DNA from: Pontibacillus marinus BH030004 = DSM 16465
Lineage (GTDB): Bacteria > Bacillota > Bacilli > Bacillales > BH030062
Assembly: GCF_000425225.1 (NCBI RefSeq)
Contig: NZ_KE384332.1
Coordinates: 59,632-123,631, forward strand
Direction of reading: 5' to 3'
Length of the DNA stretch: 64,000 nucleotides
Part shown: piece after piece, positions 61,940 through 64,000 of the stretch
How the letters are laid out: every line of letters starts with the position of its first letter
Numbering within the stretch: the stretch's first letter is position 1
The notes under the pieces: generated by a model
What the model saw: only the letters and a program-made list of their open reading frames with translations
Told to the model about the DNA's origin: nothing
The model's database searches: none
Program-made: the position numbers and the translations under genes

Positions 61940-62680
61940 ATGTTAGATGGAAAAGTAGCCTTAGTAACAGGTGCTTCTAGAGGAATAGGTCGTGCCATTG
62001 CTTTAGAACTAGCCAGACAAGGAGCGAAGGTAGCAGTAAACTATGCAGGAAGTGAACAAAAAGCTCAAGAAGTAGTTGATGAAATTAATGAGCTTGGCTC
62101 AGAAGGAATTAAAATTCAAGCCAATGTCTCTTCTGAGGATGATGTTAAGAGCATGGTAAAAGAAGTTGTCGATACTTACGGGGGCATCGACATCCTAGTA
62201 AACAATGCTGGTATTACAAGAGATAACCTCCTTATGCGCATGAAAGAGGAAGAATTTGATCAAGTTATTGATACAAACCTTAAAGGTGTTTTCTTAACTA
62301 CGAAAGCTGTGACTCGTCCTATGATGAAGAAGCGGGGCGGTAAAATCATTAACATCGCATCAGTTGTAGGTGTGAGCGGAAACCCTGGTCAGGCTAATTA
62401 CGTAGCAGCTAAAGCTGGAGTAATCGGTATGACCAAGTCATCAGCAAAAGAGCTTGCGAGTCGAAACATCCTTGTTAATGCTGTTGCACCAGGCTTTATT
62501 GAAACGGATATGACAGACCAATTGACTGATGAACAAGTTGAATCCATGAATAGTATGATTCCACTAGCTCGATTAGGAAATGGTGAAGATATTGCAAAAG
62601 TAGTGAAGTTCTTAGCTTCTGACGATTCCAATTACATTACTGGCCAGACGATCCATGTCGACGGTGGTATGGTCATGTAA
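61940..62680 (+). CDS. fabG: 3-oxoacyl-ACP reductase
   Basis: Short-chain dehydrogenase, 246 residues. Cofactor loop [12 protein letters not shown] (about 10-21), NNAGIT, catalytic Ser in ASVVGVSG and YVAAK triad (Tyr/Lys). NADPH-dependent reduction of beta-ketoacyl-ACP. ATG three bases after fabD; AAGGAGGATTA upstream. Confidence 0.95.
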   Translation: MLDGKVALVTGASRGIGRAIALELARQGAKVAVNYAGSEQKAQEVVDEINELGSEGIKIQANVSSEDDVKSMVKEVVDTYGGIDILVNNAGITRDNLLMRMKEEEFDQVIDTNLKGVFLTTKAVTRPMMKKRGGKIINIASVVGVSGNPGQANYVAAKAGVIGMTKSSAKELASRNILVNAVAPGFIETDMTDQLTDEQVESMNSMIPLARLGNGEDIAKVVKFLASDDSNYITGQTIHVDGGMVM

Positions 62681-62770
62681 TTTTCGTTGAAAACTATTCA
62701 TGAAAATAAGTTCATGATCTAGTTTTTTTCAACAGAATCTTCTATAATTACTGAAGGGAGGTGAACGAGA

Positions 62771-63007
62771 ATGGCAGATGTTTTAGAACGTGTAAAAGGT
62801 ATTGTTGCTGAGCGTCTTGATGTAGAACAGTCTAAAATCACAATGGAAGCTTCTTTCAAGGATGATCTAGAAGCAGACTCTCTTGATGTGGTTGAGCTTG
62901 TAATGGAGCTTGAAGATGAGTTCGACATGGAAATCTCTGACGAAGATGCTGAAAAGATTGAAACGGTAGGCGATGCTGTTAACTACATAAACAGTCATCA
63001 ATCATAA
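62771..63007 (+). CDS. acpP: Acyl carrier protein
   Basis: 78 residues, acidic, with the 4'-phosphopantetheine serine in [20 protein letters not shown] (Ser38 region). The 90-base gap from fabG holds GAAGGGAGGTGAACGAGA as a strong ribosome site and possibly a separate promoter, as expected for a highly expressed protein. Also called acpA in B. subtilis. Confidence 0.96.
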   Translation: MADVLERVKGIVAERLDVEQSKITMEASFKDDLEADSLDVVELVMELEDEFDMEISDEDAEKIETVGDAVNYINSHQS

Positions 63008-63020
63008 TAGAGGAGGAGAG

Positions 63021-63053
63021 TCTCGCAAATGCGAGGCTTTCTCTGTATCCTAT
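63021..63053 (+). terminator. Weak terminator-like hairpin between acpP and rnc
   Basis: CTCGC/GCGAG stem around AAAT followed by GCTTTCTCT; a five-pair stem and poor T run suggest partial termination that would lower rnc relative to acpP. Confidence 0.35.
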
Positions 63054-63083
63054 CGTTTATGTGAAAAATAGAGAATAGGTGGC

Positions 63084-63782
63084 ATGAAAACAGTGGATTT
63101 TTCGAAATTTCAAGAGCAGATTGGAATTGTATTTAATAATGAATCACTACTAGAACAGGCTTTCACCCATTCATCTTATGTGAATGAGCATCGCACCAAA
63201 GAATATGATGATAACGAGCGCTTAGAGTTTTTAGGGGATGCTGTGTTAGAGCTAGCAATCTCACAGTATTTATATCGTAAGCATCCAGATATGTCAGAAG
63301 GAGAGCTCACAAAGTTTCGTGCATCCATAGTTTGTGAAGCATCCTTAGTGCGATTTGCGAATGACTTAAACTTTAGTGAATTGATCTATTTAGGTAAAGG
63401 GGAAGAAATGACAGGAGGCCGTGAACGCCCTGCTCTTCTTGCGGATGTATTTGAAGCCTTTATTGGTGCCTTATATTTAGATCGAGATTTTCAAACGGTT
63501 ATTCGCTTTTTAGAAGAGTTCGTTTATCCTAAGATTAAAAAAGGTGCTTTTTCGCATGCGATGGATTATAAAAGTCAGTTGCAAGAAGTTGTGCAACGAG
63601 AGAAGAATGGCGTAATTGAATATGAGATTGTGGAAGAAAAAGGTCCAGCTCATAATCGAGAGTTCGTAGCTCATGTATTTATACAGGGCGACCGTGCAGG
63701 AATCGGGCTTGGCCGTACGAAAAAAGAAGCAGAACAAAGCGCAGCTAAAGAAGCGCTGGATGAATTTGATACTGCTGAATAA
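63084..63782 (+). CDS. rnc: Ribonuclease III
   Basis: Double-strand-specific endoribonuclease, 232 residues. Catalytic signature [17 protein letters not shown] (about residues 42-58), second acidic site [14 protein letters not shown], and C-terminal dsRNA-binding domain ([15 protein letters not shown] ... [18 protein letters not shown]). ATG start; GAATAGGTGGC upstream. In B. subtilis smc and ftsY would follow; a terminator and repeat copy 5 follow here. Confidence 0.96.
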   Translation: MKTVDFSKFQEQIGIVFNNESLLEQAFTHSSYVNEHRTKEYDDNERLEFLGDAVLELAISQYLYRKHPDMSEGELTKFRASIVCEASLVRFANDLNFSELIYLGKGEEMTGGRERPALLADVFEAFIGALYLDRDFQTVIRFLEEFVYPKIKKGAFSHAMDYKSQLQEVVQREKNGVIEYEIVEEKGPAHNREFVAHVFIQGDRAGIGLGRTKKEAEQSAAKEALDEFDTAE

Positions 63783-63823
63783 ACGTAACCATCTCTACAA
63801 CGTGATTGGTTTTTGTCAGTAGA

Positions 63824-63869
63824 ATCAAAGAAGGGCGACACCTCATATGAGGTGTCGCCCTTCTTTGAT
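63824..63869 (+). terminator. Perfect 46-base palindromic terminator after rnc
   Basis: A continuous palindrome ATCAAAGAAGGGCGACACCT... centred on CATATG near 63846, so the stem is uninterrupted over about 20 pairs. The trailing TTCTTTGATATTATT serves as a moderate T tract; symmetry allows function on either strand. Confidence 0.75.
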
Positions 63870-63870
63870 A

Positions 63871-64000
63871 TTATTCCTCTATAGCCCCCTTATCTTGAAG
63901 ACTTGGTTTCGAGATAAAGTGCGAGGCGGTAGTGCAGGGGGGCGAGGGAATTCGGCGTCTAGCCGTGGGATTCTGTCGCCTACCCGAGGGATTCCGTCGC
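63871..64000 (-). repeat. Composite structured repeat, copy 5, inverted and cut by the window end
   Basis: It begins TTATTCCTCTATAGCCCCC then TTATCTTGAAGACTTGGTTTCGAGATAA, the reverse complement of the right ends of copies 2 and 4, so it lies in opposite orientation. The interior differs from other copies: from 63946 it runs as about 21-base tandem units starting GGGATTC. The rest lies outside the window. Confidence 0.75.
63946..64000. repeat. 21-base tandem repeat array (at least 2.6 units)
   Basis: Units GGGAATTCGGCGTCTAGCCG(T), GGGATTCTGTCGCCTACCCG(A) and GGGATTCCGTCGC... begin at 63946, 63967 and 63988, exactly 21 bases apart, inside repeat copy 5. The array continues past the window edge. 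Confidence 0.65.

Overview
This is a contiguous chromosomal segment of an endospore-forming member of the Bacillaceae. The evidence is the gene order, which closely follows the division/sporulation to acyl-carrier-protein region known from Bacillus subtilis: sbp-ftsA-ftsZ-spoIIGA-sigE-sigG-ylmCDEFGH-divIVA-ileS-lspA-rluD-pyr operon-rqcH-yloB-yloC-remA-gmk-rpoZ-coaBC-priA-fmt-rsmB-prpC-prkC-rsgA-rpe-thiN-spoVM-rpmB-yloU-fakA-sdaAB/AA-recG-fapR-plsX-fabD-fabG-acpP-rnc. Sporulation-only genes (spoIIGA, sigE, sigG and the 26-residue spoVM) are present. The genus cannot be fixed from sequence alone; the window is low-to-mid G+C.

Layout. 1-3.4 kb: end of the ylx/ftsA/ftsZ division cluster. 3.4-8.3 kb: an inserted MFS permease gene, then the mother-cell and forespore sigma genes. 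8.3-15.7 kb: the ylm genes, divIVA and T-box-controlled ileS. 16.4-29.7 kb: lspA, rluD and the ten-gene pyrimidine operon with three PyrR attenuators. 30.9-37.2 kb: rqcH (minus strand), a Ca2+-type P-ATPase and a purine permease. 37.3-50.8 kb: nucleotide, coenzyme A, replication-restart, translation-initiation and Ser/Thr-kinase genes down to spoVM. 50.9-53.5 kb: rpmB (minus), yloU, fakA. 54.1-55.4 kb: a second purine permease (minus). 55.6-63.8 kb: serine dehydratase, recG and the FapR-controlled phospholipid/fatty-acid operon, ending in rnc.

Departures from the B. subtilis arrangement: no def between priA and fmt, no ylyA between ileS and lspA, no sulfate-assimilation genes after pyrE, and rlmN between rsmB and prpC reduced to about 220 bases of recognisable debris.

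The least-explained content is a family of five non-coding composite repeats, about 0.56-0.67 kb each (6627-7299, 15759-16342, 30157-30822, 53512-54070, 63871 to the window end). Each has TTATTC...GAATAA termini and a conserved right end; the four complete copies carry two large hairpin modules in opposite orientation. All five begin within about 2-30 bases of an intrinsic terminator. Hairpin arms are exchanged between modules in one copy and show compensatory changes in another, so base pairing rather than sequence appears to be conserved. No coding potential is credible inside them.
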